From positions 952,501 through 1,016,500 of the forward strand of contig JAEOAD010001365.1 of the NCBI GenBank assembly GCA_036365145.1: DNA of 64,000 nucleotides. The letters run 5' to 3'. The DNA is from Orientallactaga sibirica (lineage: Eukaryota; Chordata; Mammalia; Rodentia; Dipodidae). This document shows, piece by piece, positions 1 to 9,807 of the stretch (its first letter is position 1; each line of letters opens with the position of its first letter). Made by a program: the position numbers and the translations under genes. The notes beneath the pieces were generated by a model. That model worked only from the letters and a program-made list of their open reading frames with translations, was not told where the DNA came from and made no database searches.

Positions 1-99
1 TCCCTTTCTGTTTCTAAAAGATCTTTCTAGAAAATGTAAAAACTACATAAAATGATAAAGAAGATAAAAAGAATCTATGGTCATCTTCCAAGTGAAGGT

Positions 100-306
100 T
101 TTTTAAAAACATTTTATTTATTTATTTGAGAGAGAAGAAGAAGATGACGAGAGAAAGAGAGAATGGGCAGGCCAGGGCCTCCAGCCACTGCAAACAAACT
201 CAGATGCATGCGCCCCCTTGTGCATCTGGCTTACATGGGTTCTAGGGAATCGAACCAGGGTCCTTAGCTGCCGCAGGAAAACGCCTGAACTGCTAAGCCA
301 TTTAGC
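100..306 (-). mobile_element. tRNA-class SINE
   Basis: Read on the minus strand it runs from a head at about 306 (GGCTTAGCAGTTCAGGCG) through GGTTCGATTCCC and the GCATCTGG body to a TTATTTATTTATTT-type tail at 100-125. Its head abuts, with no gap, the sense-orientation SINE body that follows, giving a head-to-head chimera. Confidence 0.88.
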
Positions 307-460
307 CAGATGCAAAGTGACGCAAGGGCACAATGCAGCACTTGCCCACAAGGGGGCGCACATGTCTGGAGTTCATTCACAGCAGCTGAGAGACTGCTGG
401 CGTGCCCATTCTCCATCTCTATCTGTCTCTCTCTCTCTCAAAAAAAAAAAAAAAAAAAAA
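305..460 (+). mobile_element. tRNA-class SINE, CAAAGTGAC-variant, headless
   Basis: This is the 3' two thirds of a SINE variant recognised by GATGCAAAGTGACGCAAGG and TTCACAGCAGCTGAGAG in the body (compare full copies at 28619 and 35108), ending in CT repeats and an A run at 440-460. The tRNA-like head is missing and replaced by the inverted head of the preceding element. Confidence 0.85.
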
Positions 461-1251
461 GACAACTGAGGGAAAAAAAGCTGTGCACATGAACTCTGAT
501 TTCTTGAAAAGACCCTAAACTGTGCACACAAATGCTGATTTCTTGAATAGACCCCATTCTGTAAAACAAAGCATTTCATTAGGGCTGAGCTTTCACAGCA
601 ACCTCAAAACTGAATAAAAGGTAAATGCTTTAGTCACTTTCATGTTTGCTCAGCCCATGCTGTGTTTGCTTTCCCTTTCCCATGAATTTAACCAATAGAG
701 ACACCAGGCAGGTACTTCGTAAGAGTGATGTTCTCTCACAGTACTACCAAACTCCAGAAGTGACAGTCATACAACACTGCTACCTAATGTGCAGACCTTA
801 TTCCACTTTCCAGGCCTTCTGTTTGTCTGATTCAGTGCCATGGTCCTGGTGCCTACAGAGTAAGTAGTCTCTTACACACAGCTAGTCTCAGTAAGGATGG
901 ATGAGATGGTGAAAAGCAGTTCCCTAGAGGAAAGCTCAAAAGAATGATGAATGGTTGCTGGGTGGCCCAAAAAGCACAAGATCACTTGCTACACTACAGA
1001 AGAAGATTCCCCAGGTGATGCCAAAAGTCACTGTCTGGGCTGGAGTTGAGAGACCCTAGGCTCCATCTTCAGCACACCAGGGTGGGGATACGGACAAGGA
1101 CTCACTTTCTGGGTCCTCCTAACACCACCCCTACCCCCAACCCCCTCCCACACACACCATCAGCTCATCTCAGACAACAAACATACATTCAATGAATGAG
1201 CCCAGGCCACTTGTTATTCTCCCTGTTATGCAAATGAAGAAAGCAAGGCTC

Positions 1252-1740
1252 CTAGCAAAGTGTTTCCAAACATGACTCACACAAATCATTCATGGAGAAT
1301 TTTTAGAGCTCAGATTCTAGGAGCTACTAAAATAACTTAGGACTCCTAGTTGCAAGTGGCAGAAACTCAACTCAAAGTAACTTGAGAAGGAGAAAAGGCA
1401 ACCTTTTGGCTCACATTATTTGAAAAGTTCAGGGGTTATTTGAACTGCAGTTATACAAAAATTTATCATTTCCATCACACCTTTTGGGAAACAATGGCTC
1501 CTGGAAGTTTATGCCACAAGACTTGGCAACCCAGTAGAAGGGAAGTACAGCCTCTTTCCTGATAGCTCCAACAAGACTTACCTTCTTTCTGACTGGACAG
1601 GCTGGGTTCTTGCACCCTCCCTGAACTAATCACTGTTGTAGGAAGAAGAAAGCTGAGTGTTGCAAGGCGGTCCCACATCAAAACAATATGGACTGCAACA
1701 TACAACACTCCATAAAAGTTTTGCTGGTGTCCATTTTTAG
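1252..1740. other. Non-coding stretch, unit-start of the duplication
   Basis: No credible gene is visible. Part of it (about 1330-1470, 'GTTGCAAGTGGCAGAAACTC') looks like a decayed ancient interspersed repeat that I cannot assign to a family. Copy 2 of the duplication is not followed by this sequence, which fixes the duplication junction at 1251/1252. Confidence 0.5.
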
Positions 1741-1822
1741 GCAACATCTCATTCTAGCCCAGGTTGAGCTGGAACTCCTCCTATGTCAACTTCCCCAGGC
1801 GTGTACCATCATGCCTGGCTTC
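1741..1822 (-). mobile_element. B1-type SINE, degraded
   Basis: Antisense B1 landmarks TCTAGCCCAGGTTGAGCTGGAACTC and GTACCATCATGCCTGGC are present, but the central third is deleted. Confidence 0.65.
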
Positions 1823-1931
1823 AGTTGCTTTTTCCCTTTCTGTTTCTAAAAGATCTTTCTAGAAAATGTAAAAACTACATAAAATGATAAAGAAGATAAA
1901 AAGAATCTATGGTCATCTTCCAAGTGAAGGT

Positions 1932-2139
1932 TTTTTAAAAACATTTTATTTATTTATTTGAGAGAGAAGAAGAAGATGACGAGAGAAAGAGAGAATGGGC
2001 AGGCCAGGGCCTCCAGCCACTGCAAACAAACTCCAGATGCATGCGCCCCCTTGTGCATCTGGCTTACATGGGTTCTAGGGAATCGAACCAGGGTCCTTAG
2101 GCTTCGCAGGAAAACGCCTGAACTGCTAAGCCATTTAGC
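1932..2139 (-). mobile_element. tRNA-class SINE (duplicate of 100-306)
   Basis: Same element as in copy 1. It reads AACTCCAGATGCATG where copy 1 lost one C, and CCTTAGGCTTCGCAGG where copy 1 has CCTTAGCTGCCGCAGG. Copy 2 is closer to the family consensus at both sites. Confidence 0.88.
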
Positions 2140-2291
2140 CAGATGCAAAGTGACGCAAGGGCACAATGCAGCACTTGCCCACAAGGGGGCGCACATGTCT
2201 GGAGTTCATTCACAGCAGCTGAGAGACTGCTGGTGTGCCCATTCTCCATCTCTATCTGTCTCTCTCTCTCTCTCAAAAAAAAAAAAAAAAA
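2137..2291 (+). mobile_element. tRNA-class SINE variant, headless (duplicate of 305-460)
   Basis: Same headless variant body as copy 1, with a longer CT repeat and a shorter A tail, the usual microsatellite drift between duplicates. Confidence 0.85.
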
Positions 2292-3034
2292 GACAACTGA
2301 GGGAAAAAAAGCTGTGCACATGAACTCTGATTTCTTGAAAAGACCCTAAACTGTGCACACAAATGCTGATTTCTTGAATAGACCCCATTCTGTAAAACAA
2401 AGCATTTCATTAGGGCTGAGCTTTCACAGCAACCTCAAAACTGAATAAAGGGTAAATGCTTTAGTCACTTTCATGTTTGCTCAGCCCATGCTGTGTTTGC
2501 TTTCCCTTTCCCATGAATTTAACCAATAGAGACACCAGGCAGGTACTTCGTAAGAGTGATGTTCTCTCACAGTACTACCAAACTCCAGAAGTGACAGTCA
2601 TACAACACTGCTACCTAATGTGCAGACCTTATTCCACTTTCCAGGCCTTCTGTTTGTCTGATTCAGTGCCATGGTCCTGGTGCCTACAGAGTAAGTAGTC
2701 TCTTACACACAGCTAGTCTCAGTAAGGATGGATGAGATGGTGAAAAGCAGTTCCCTAGAGGAAAGCTCAAAAGAATGATGAATGGTTGCTGGGTGGCCCA
2801 AAAAGCACAAGATCACTTGCTACACTACAGAAGAAGATTCCCCAGGTGATGCCAAAAGTCACTGTCTGGGCTGGAGTTGAGAGACCCTAGGCTCCATCTT
2901 CAGCACACCAGGGTGGGGGGGGGGGGATACGGACAAGGACTCACTTTCTGGGTCCTCCTAACACCACCCCTACCCTCAACCCCCTCCCACACACACCATC
3001 AGCTCATCTCAGACAACAAACATACATTCAATGA

Positions 3035-3175
3035 ATGAGCCCAGGCCACTTGTTATTCTCCCTGTTATGCAAATGAAGAAAGCAAGGCTCAGAGGGAAGT
3101 TATTCACCTGGTCAGGGGTCAAGGAGATGGCTGACAGTGGAGCTAGAATCAATTCCAAGTGCCAGCTTCAACTAC
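3035..3175 (+). mobile_element. MIR
   Basis: Ancient tRNA-derived SINE recognised by ATGCAAATGAAGAAAGCAAGG, CTCAGAGGGAAGTTATTC and the GACAGTGGAGCTAGAATC core. Its intact form here shows where copy 1 of the duplication was cut. Confidence 0.65.
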
Positions 3176-3270
3176 AGAGAACTAACTGGCCTCTGGAAGG
3201 ACAGATAAGGATGAAGACAGTAAATACTTCCCAAGTGGTTACGATGTATCTGGCTCAGACTGAGTACAAT

Positions 3271-3342
3271 ATAATAATTATTATTATTAATAAAAATACA
3301 CCATATAATATATACACAGTATGTCATATATATATATATATG
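3271..3342. repeat. AT-rich simple repeat
   Basis: (ATT/AAT)n followed by (TA)n ending in TATATATATATATATG. Confidence 0.8.
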
Positions 3343-3367
3343 AGTTTATCTTTTTTCCTCTCTCTTT

Positions 3368-3482
3368 GGGGTTAAGATGGGGTCTTACATAGTTCAGGGT
3401 GGCCAAGGCTAACCCTGAACTCCTGTTCATTCTGACTCATCCTCCTAAGTGCTGGGAATGCACACATGAGCCCATGCCCAGC
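3368..3482 (-). mobile_element. B1-type SINE, old and degraded
   Basis: Antisense landmarks TTCAGGGTGGCCAAGGCTAACC, CTAAGTGCTGGGAATG and ATGAGCCCATGCCCAGC, with many substitutions. Confidence 0.65.
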
Positions 3483-3492
3483 TATTATATAT

Positions 3493-3494
<2 letters not shown>

Positions 3495-3526
<32 letters not shown>

Positions 3527-3678
3527 CATTTTTCGGTTTTTCAAGGTAGGGTCTCACTCTAGCCCAGGCTGACCTGGAATTCACTATGTAATCTCAGGGT
3601 AGCCTCGAACTCATGGCAATCCTCCTACCTTTGCCTCCCAAATGCTGGGATTAAAGGCTTGCGCTACCACGCCCAGCT
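3495..3678 (-). mobile_element. B1-type SINE
   Basis: Long T run (the A tail), then AAGGTAGGGTCTCACTCT through GGGATTAAAGGC to CACGCCCAGC. A near-complete copy. Confidence 0.93.
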
Positions 3679-3725
3679 TATATATTCTTATTAATCCCTG
3701 GAAATACAAAAAAAAAAAAAAAAAA

Positions 3726-3880
3726 GAGCCAGACGTAGTGGTCACACCTTTAATCCCAGTAGAAGTAGGAGGAAGGCCATGAGTTCGAGGCCACCCTGAG
3801 ACTACACAGTTAATTCCAGGTCAGCCTGGGCTGGAGCGAACCCCTACCTTGAAAGATCAAAAAAAAAAAAAAAAAAAAAG
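3726..3880 (+). mobile_element. B1-type SINE
   Basis: Starts GAGCCAGACGTAGTGG and ends ACCTTGAAAGATC plus A tail. Short internal deletion around the 'CAGCACTTGGGAGGC' segment. Confidence 0.92.
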
Positions 3881-4023
3881 CGAGCTGGGTGTGGGGGCAC
3901 ACTTGGGAGGCAGAGGTAGGAGGATCACCATGAGTCTGAGGCCACCCTGAGAATACAGAGTGAATTCCAGGTCAGCCTGAGCTAGAGTGAGACCCTACCT
4001 CGGAAAAAAAAAAAAAAAAAAAA
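3881..4023 (+). mobile_element. B1-type SINE
   Basis: Starts GCGAGCTGGGTGTGG directly after the A tail of the preceding B1, ends ACCCTACCTCGG plus A tail. The CTTTAATCCCAGC block is deleted. Confidence 0.92.
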
Positions 4024-4268
4024 GGCTGGAGAGATGGCTTTGTGGTTAAGGCACTTGTCTGCAAAGCCTAAGGACCCAGGTTCGATTCTCTAGGTCCCAT
4101 GTTAGACAGATGCACATCATGGCACATGCATCTGAAGTTCATTTGCAGTGGCTAGAGGCCTTGGTGCACCCATTCTCTCCCTCCTTTCCTACCTCCTCCT
4201 CTCTCTCTCTTTTTCTTTCTCTCCCCCGTCTCTAATAAATTAATAAATAAAACAATAAAAATTTAAAA
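4024..4268 (+). mobile_element. tRNA-class SINE
   Basis: Head GGCTGGAGAGATGGCTTTG begins at the A tail of the preceding B1. Box-B-like GGTTCGATTCTC and the CT-rich region are present, and the tail is AATAAATTAATAAAT. Third of three SINEs landed end to end, each using the previous A tail as target. Confidence 0.93.
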
Positions 4269-4304
4269 AATAATAATAATCCCTGGAAATAAAAACTTTT
4301 AGCA

Positions 4305-4520
4305 GGCTGGAGAAATAGCTTAGCAGTTAAGGCGTTTGCTTGTGAAGTCCAAGGACCCCAGTTCAATTCCCCAGGACCCACGTAAGCCAGATGCACAAGG
4401 GGCACATGCGTCTGGAGTTCGTCTGCGGTGGCTAGAGGCTCTGGCGTGCCCATTCTCTCTATCTGCCTCTTCCTCTCTCTCTCTCTTTCTCAAATAAATA
4501 AATAAAAGTATTTTTTAAAA
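4305..4520 (+). mobile_element. tRNA-class SINE
   Basis: Full-length copy from AGGCTGGAGAAATAGCTTAG to (AAATA)n. Flanking 'AATAATCCCTGGAAAT' before it echoes 'TTAATCCCTGGAAAT' near 3695. Confidence 0.93.
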
Positions 4521-4547
4521 ATAATTTATTTTTTTAAAAACCTTTAG

Positions 4548-4660
4548 CATTCCATTTGACAGGTGTAAAAACTAAGACACTGAGAGGGGAAGTGATGATC
4601 CCAGGGTCACACAGCTAGCAGGTACTTTGGATCCAGGTCACCTGGCTCATGTTCTTAAGG
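4548..4660 (+). mobile_element. MIR
   Basis: Core CATTTGACAGGTGTAAAAAC, GACACTGAGAGG, then GGGTCACACAGCTAGCAGG, the standard MIR series. Confidence 0.8.
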
Positions 4661-4669
4661 GTGCTGCTT

Positions 4670-5060
4670 CAGATATATGAAGGGAAGGATACCCAGGCCA
4701 AGAGAGCAGGAAGTGGGCCTGCCAGGTTTCCTAACAACTCCTTTTCATGAGAATTGTCATGTACACAAACATCAGCTGGGTGGTGTTTATGCTCTGGACA
4801 GTTCACCTGAATAGCCAAAGCTTGGCCAATCAGATACCCTATCCTGGGCAAACCAAGTCTTTGCTTATGGTTGGAATCTGAAGACCTCATAAGGGAAGGA
4901 GCTATGGAACAGTCAAATGCTGGGAGAAGCCCAGAGTAGAAGGAAGCAGAGAGAAAGGAGCAGCAGAAATGAGAGATGGGGAGAGAACTATCTGAGCCCT
5001 GTGCTCCTGATTCCGAGAGACAATGTCTGCCCCAGGTTTTGGGAGACATCTCAAAATTCT
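4670..5060. other. Non-coding; possible ancient LTR fragment
   Basis: No gene is visible. The sequence (CATGAGAATTGTCATG, GCCAATCAGATACCC, GAGAGATGGGGAGAGAAC) has the feel of an old MaLR/MLT-type LTR, but I cannot assign it. The minus-strand open frame across it lacks any recognisable protein feature. Confidence 0.3.
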
Positions 5061-5114
5061 TTTAGGCTTGGGTAAGATTGTTTTCTGTTGTTTCTAACCA
5101 AATAGAACTTCATC

Positions 5115-5560
5115 TAAGAATTTTCCACTCCCTCAACCCCATACTACCTTCTGCCACTCTTCACTTACTTAACAGCTACACTGGCCTCTTTGTACTTCTT
5201 AGTACAAATTGCAAACTCCAGCCTCAGAGCCTCTGCATTTACAGCTGTCAGCAAAGCTCTTTCCTAGTGGTCTCCATGGCTGGCTGCCTCCATATCCTCA
5301 GGCCTTCACTCATACACCACTTCTTCAGAAACTGGACCTATCACCTCTATTGAACAGCAGCATTGGTTAGATCTATTTGCTTCATAATGTATGTCACTAT
5401 AGACTGTCTGTCTGTCCTGGGCTCTGCTGCAACCCTCATAATTGGGTACCATGCTGTAGATGCTCCAGAACTACCTGAGTGCTGGCTTGCCCTCACACCT
5501 TCTGAGCTTCTCTCCAGAGACTTTTAGTGCTGGCCTCAGAAACAGAATAGAAACCACAGT
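5115..5560 (+). mobile_element. L2 LINE 3' end, degraded
   Basis: Pattern of the L2 3' region: CTTTCCTAGTGGTCTCC, CAGGCCTTCACTCATAC..ACTTCTTCAG..CTGGACCTATCACC, then a TGTATGTCACTATAGACTGTCTG segment. Confidence 0.55.
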
Positions 5561-5579
5561 GAACATCTGAGAGTTTTTA

Positions 5580-5735
5580 CCATGGATCAGCCCACTAAAC
5601 AAAGCACCTCACACAATCCATTAATCTGATCCTCACAAAAACCATGGGCAAATTCCACTACTCCATTTTATAGAGGCTGAAACAGAAGCAGCGAGATCAT
5701 GTTATTTTGCCCAAATCCACCTCACCAGGAAAAAA
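5580..5735 (+). mobile_element. MIR
   Basis: AAAGCACCTCACACAATCC, GATCCTCACAAAAACCATGG, CCATTTTATAGAGGCTGAAAC. Confidence 0.75.
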
Positions 5736-6457
5736 TAAAACTGAGATGAGAAGCCAATATCCTGACTTCTGGTCTCATGACATCCACTGGCGCCACTGAG
5801 GCAGCATCCAGCTCTGAAGTAGCATACCCTTGCTCATGATGCTAACTACTTGAAGTTAGCTTGGCCCATCACTGAGCTTTCTGTTATCTTCCTTCCTTTC
5901 GTATTGATTCACTGCCTCAGAACAATGACTACTGCTGCTTTTCTCAAGACTTCATGCTTGGTGCCAGCTTCTTCCCTTCTTGTCCAGACATGGAGTCAGA
6001 TACCCATCATGACACTGTCACTGGCGGAGTAGCCATTGTAGGCTTCTTTAAGGGATTCAGAAACATCCTGGTCCATAAAATATCAAAGACCTCCATGCCT
6101 GCCAGCAACCACCTCTGGCATCTAATGCAGTCGTGGAAGTCCTGGCCAGGACAATGAGACAGGGAACAAGCCTAAACACAACCACAGCAGAAAGACAATG
6201 AAAAATAGTGTTACTAGTGGACAAAAGGAAGAATTGCCAAGAAACTGCAGAAATGACTTCTGAAAATTACAATAAGGAAGCTGGTTATTAAATAAATCAT
6301 CCCATTCCACCAAGCCAGGCTCTGCCTCATCCAAGTTATGACATGCTGAGCAAGCAGTCACCACTGTGCTTCTATTCCCTCACTGTGAACAGGGACAATG
6401 TCAACATGCTTCACTACGCTGGCATAGAGAATTCAAAGAAAAGCAAAAAGCACTTAG
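5736..6457. other. Unique non-coding sequence
   Basis: Only short overlapping open frames without recognisable motifs or a coherent splice pattern. I see nothing assignable. Confidence 0.5.
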
Positions 6458-6680
6458 ACAAAGCCAGGTGTGGCTGCACTCACCTGTAATCCCAGCACTG
6501 GGTAGGTGGAGACAAAAGGAACCTGAGGCTTACTGACCAATTAGTCTAGCCTAACTGGTGAGTTCTAGACCAATGAGAGACACTGTCTCAAAGGAGGTAG
6601 AGGATGCTTCTGAGATGTCCTTCGAGATTGTCTTCTGGTCTCCATATGCACATGGACACACATGTATACACACATTAAAA
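6458..6680 (+). mobile_element. B4-type composite SINE, 5'-truncated
   Basis: B1-like middle (AAGCCAGGTGTGGCTGCACTC, CACCTGTAATCCCAGC) followed by the B4 hallmark 3' end: TAGACCAATGAGAGACACTGTCTC, then TGGTCTCCATATGCACATGGACACACATG. Confidence 0.75.
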
Positions 6681-6693
6681 ATAGTAACTAAGG

Positions 6694-6849
6694 GGGCTGG
6701 AGAGATGGCTTAGCAGTTAAGGTGTTTGCCTGAAAAGCCAAAGGATCCCAGTTTGATTCTCGAGGACCCATGTAAGCCAGATGCGCATGGGGGCACATAC
6801 ATCTGGAGTTTGTTTGCAGTGGCTGGAGGCCCTGGTGTGCATGTATTCA

Positions 6850-6889
<40 letters not shown>

Positions 6890-6936
6890 CTCTTTCTGTC
6901 TCTCAAATAAATAAATGACTAAAATATATTTTTTAA
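6694..6936 (+). mobile_element. tRNA-class SINE
   Basis: Full-length, with a long TC repeat. TSD ATAGTAACTAAG before (6681-6692) and after (about 6939-6950). Confidence 0.95.
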
Positions 6937-6949
6937 AAATAGTAACTAA

Positions 6950-7175
6950 GGCTGAAGAGATGGCTTAGCGGTTAAGGCACTTGCCTGTGAAGTCTACGGA
7001 CCTAAGTTCTACTCTCCAGATGCCACATAGGCCAGAAACACAAACGTGAGACAAGCACAAGGTTGCACATACCCACCAGGTGGCACAAGCATCTGGAGTT
7101 TGATTTCAATGACTAAGGCCCTGCCACACCAATTCTCTCTCTGTATCTTGCTCTCTTTAAAATTATATATATAAA
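6950..7175 (+). mobile_element. tRNA-class SINE, older
   Basis: Head GGCTGAAGAGATGGCTTAGCGG. The body is enlarged by AAACGTGAGACAAGCACAAGG and the tail is degraded. It landed at the right TSD of the preceding SINE. Confidence 0.88.
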
Positions 7176-7237
7176 CTAAAATTGTAGACTACCTACCAGG
7201 AATATAAATTTGAAACAAATAGCAAAACAATTCATAG

Positions 7238-7403
7238 AAGCCAGGTATGGTGACCTTTAGTGCCAGCACTTGGGAGGCAGAGGTAGGAGAATCGCCATGA
7301 GTTAGTTCTAGACCAGCCTGGGACCACATAGTGAATTCCAGGTCAGCCTGAGCTAGAGTGAGACCCTACCTTGAAAAACCGAAAAAAAAAAAAAAAAAAA
7401 AAA
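7238..7403 (+). mobile_element. B1-type SINE
   Basis: AAGCCAGGTATGGTGACC to CCCTACCTTGAAAAACCG plus A tail. Confidence 0.93.
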
Positions 7404-7446
7404 GATTCATAGGTCTATAAAGACTTCCCAGATATCAATACAAAAT

Positions 7447-7613
7447 TTTTGTTGCTGTTGTTGTTGTTTTGTTTTTTGAGGTAGGGTCTCACTCTGGGCC
7501 AGGCTGACCTAGAATTAACTATGTAGTCTCAGGATGGCCTTGAATTCATGGCAATCCTCCTACCTCTGCCTCCCAAGTGCTAGGATTAAAGGTGTGTGCC
7601 ACCATGCTCGGCT
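7447..7613 (-). mobile_element. B1-type SINE
   Basis: Interrupted T/GTT-rich tail, GAGGTAGGGTCTCACTCTGG, ending GTGCCACCATGCTCGGC. Opposite in orientation to the B1 at 7238, so an inverted pair with a roughly 45-bp loop that could fold in RNA. Confidence 0.93.
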
Positions 7614-7652
7614 AATACAAAATTTAAAAAAAGAAAAAACAAAAACATATAA

Positions 7653-7862
7653 TTGGGCAGAAGAGATGGCTGAGCGGTTAAGGCACTTGCCTATAAAGAC
7701 AAAGGATTCAGGTTCAATTCCCCAAGATCCATGTAAGCCAGATGTACAAGGTAGCACATGTATCTGGAGTTCATTTGCAGTGGCTAGAGGCCCTGGTATA
7801 CCTATTCTTTCTCTATCTACCTCTTTCTCTCTCTCTCTCAAATAAATAAATAAAACATTTAA
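7653..7862 (+). mobile_element. tRNA-class SINE
   Basis: GGGCAGAAGAGATGGCTGAG head, GGTTCAATTCCCC, TATCTGGAGTTCATTTGC, tail (AAATA)n. Confidence 0.93.
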
Positions 7863-7959
7863 AGAAAAGAAACCACCAAAAAATCATTAGTAAAGGAACA
7901 CTCATGAAACATAAAAAGAAGTTTTACTAGCAGCAAATGATTGAAAATTTAGAACTTTT

Positions 7960-8188
7960 TAAAGATAATATTTTATTTATTTATTTTAATATATTTTTTA
8001 TTTATGACAGAGAAAGAGGCAGAGAGAGAGAGAGAGAATGGGCGTGTTAGGGCCTCCAGCCACTGCAAATGAACTCCAGATGCATGCGCCCCCTTGTGCA
8101 TCTGGCTTATGTGGGTCCTGGAGAGTCGAACCGGGATCCTTTGGCTTTACAGGCAAGCACCTTAACCACTAAGCAATCTCTCCAGCCT
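7960..8188 (-). mobile_element. tRNA-class SINE
   Basis: Tail TTTATTTATTTATTTT, GA-rich stretch, GAGTCGAACCGGGATCC, head end CAATCTCTCCAGCC. Confidence 0.94.
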
Positions 8189-8189
8189 G

Positions 8190-8377
8190 AAAAAATATTT
8201 TATTATTTATTTGAGAGACACAGAATGGGTGCACTAGGGCCTCCTGCCACTACAGAGGCTTCAAACACATGCACCACACTTTGTGCATCTGGCTTTACAT
8301 AGGTACTAGAAACTGAACCCAAGCTGTCAGGTTTTACAAGCAACACCTTTAACAACTGAGCCATTTGTCCAGCCCTA
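8190..8377 (-). mobile_element. tRNA-class SINE, older
   Basis: Abuts the preceding copy head-to-tail. TTTATTATTTATTTGAGAG start, GAGCCATTTGTCCAGCCC end, substantially diverged in the middle. Confidence 0.88.
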
Positions 8378-8469
8378 GAGCTATTTTATGATCACAACAG
8401 GAAAGATTAAAGAGGATTTTGAGCAAGTGTTGGTGCAGACCTAGGAAAACCTAGACTCCCACTCAAGTG

Positions 8470-8780
8470 AACCAGACTCCTTACTGATAGAACTTTCCCA
8501 GAATACAAGTCAGCAATAAATGTCACCAGTCTTTAAAATCAGTCATATACTCTGTTACAGTAATTGCAAGTCTAGGACTTTGTCCTAAAAAAAATCCAAG
8601 ATGCAAACAAAGGGTTTGTTATGTGTATGAGATACTGACTTAGACTAAAAGGCGGCAATAATCAGTATATCCAACTCAAAGCCCTGATAGGAGAGAACAC
8701 TGTGAGGCCATTTAAAAAAGCCATAGACCTTGACATACTGCCAGGAAGGACTTCCAAAACAGACTATTAAAGAAAGGTAT
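8470..8780 (+). mobile_element. Ancient L1 3' region fragment
   Basis: 'TCTAGGACTTTGTCCTAAAAAAAATCCAAGATGCA' followed by '..TATGTGTATGAGATACTG..' and '..AAAGCC' follows the order of the old mammalian L1M-type sequence. The same family recurs at 18300 and 40425. Confidence 0.4.
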
Positions 8781-8786
8781 AGGGGC

Positions 8787-9142
8787 TAGGGAGATGGCTC
8801 ATTTTATAAGAGTGTTAGTTGCATAACAATGAGGGTCTAAGAGAACCTAAAATAGCTTGAGTTCAACCCCCAGGATTCACATTAAAAAAAAAAATCTGGC
8901 CCACACATGCCTTGTAACATGCAGTAGAGACTCACCAGTTAACCATTCTGATGGAAATGGCAGCTATGGATTCAACAGGAAACTCCACCTCAAGGAAATA
9001 ATGCTGGAGAGCAAGAGAGAACACCTGACATTATCCTCTGGCTTCTACACTTGTACAGATACATCTGCATACATATATGTGTTTACACCTCCCCCCACAT
9101 ACACACCACCACCACATACTACATACATGCCAAAAAAATAAA
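8787..9142 (+). mobile_element. B4-type composite SINE
   Basis: ID-like head GGGGCTAGGGAGATGGCTC, then a B1-related middle and the B4 end TTATCCTCTGGCTTCTACAC plus ACATACATATATG-type tail. Confidence 0.65.
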
Positions 9143-9235
9143 ATTATAAAAGAACAAGAAAAATATAAAATATAAGTGCAACCCACAGGGAAGCTGTCAA
9201 GCATGTCTGTAAAACAGCCATGCACTGTATACAAT

Positions 9236-9363
9236 AAAAACAGCCAACATATGAGTGCTTATCACATCCCAGGCACTATTCTAACTCCCACATACATTAA
9301 CACTATAAATTCTGCAAGTCTAGAAAGCTTGGACCATCACCATGATTTTACAGATGGGGAAAT
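9236..9363 (+). mobile_element. MIR, left part (split by a B1)
   Basis: ATGAGTGCTTATCACATCCC, AGGCACTATTCTAACTCCC, TTTTACAGATGGGGAAATGG. The MIR resumes at 9488 (GGAGACAGAGGCAAAGAGTG). Confidence 0.8.
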
Positions 9364-9459
9364 GGCGCCAGACATGGTAGTGTATGCCTATGATCCCAGC
9401 ACCTGGAAGGTAGAAGTAGGAGTTCAAGGCCAGCCTGGGATGCCTGTCTCAAAACAAAC

Positions 9460-9487
<28 letters not shown>
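9364..9487 (+). mobile_element. B1-type SINE inserted in a MIR
   Basis: GCCAGACATGGTAGTGTATGCC to CCTGTCTC plus an AAAC-repeat tail. Short internal deletion. Confidence 0.88.
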
Positions 9488-9490
<3 letters not shown>

Positions 9491-9565
9491 AGGAGACAGA
9501 GGCAAAGAGTGATTTAAGTAAACTCCCAAATTCACAAAATCAGTGCACATCAAAACTGAGATTTG
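9488..9565 (+). mobile_element. MIR, right part
   Basis: GGAGACAGAGGCAAAGAGTGATTTAAG, AAATTCACAAAATCAG: continuation of the MIR at 9236. Confidence 0.65.
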
Positions 9566-9716
9566 GTTGGGCATGGTAGCACAGGCCTTTAATCACAGCA
9601 CTTGGTAGGCAGAGGTAGAAGACTGCTGTGAGTTTGAGGCCAACCTGAGACTATACAGTGAATTCCAGGTCAGCCTGGGCTAACACAAGACCCTACCTCA
9701 AAACAACAACAACAAC
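9566..9716 (+). mobile_element. B1-type SINE
   Basis: GGTTGGGCATGGTAGCACAGG to ACCCTACCTC plus AACAAC tail. Confidence 0.92.
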
Positions 9717-9807
9717 TGGGGTTTGAATCCAAGCGCTGCAGATCTTCAGACACCACACATAGAAAGACCTGTAAGGGGCCTGAAACGTAGCTCAGAAATA
9801 AGAACTG

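Larger units (their letters stand above)
1..1251. repeat. Tandem duplication, copy 1 (left end outside window)
   Basis: This stretch recurs at 1833-3090 with only a handful of substitutions plus length changes in A, CT and G runs (at 2917-2928 the other copy has a G run where this copy has GGTGGGGATA). Identity ends abruptly after GAAAGCAAGGCTC at 1251, in the middle of a MIR element that continues normally only in copy 2. The simplest reading is a head-to-tail duplication whose unit runs from 1252 to about 3083, so the first unit's left 580 bp should lie just before the window. Confidence 0.9.
1833..3090. repeat. Tandem duplication, copy 2
   Basis: Near-identical partner of 1-1251, offset 1832 bp. 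It carries the same head-to-head SINE chimera, the same MIR start and all the unique DNA between. It differs by a few point changes, by homopolymer length, and by a longer G run at 2917-2928. Because the MIR is uninterrupted across 3090, this is the copy that keeps the ancestral right-hand junction. Confidence 0.9.
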
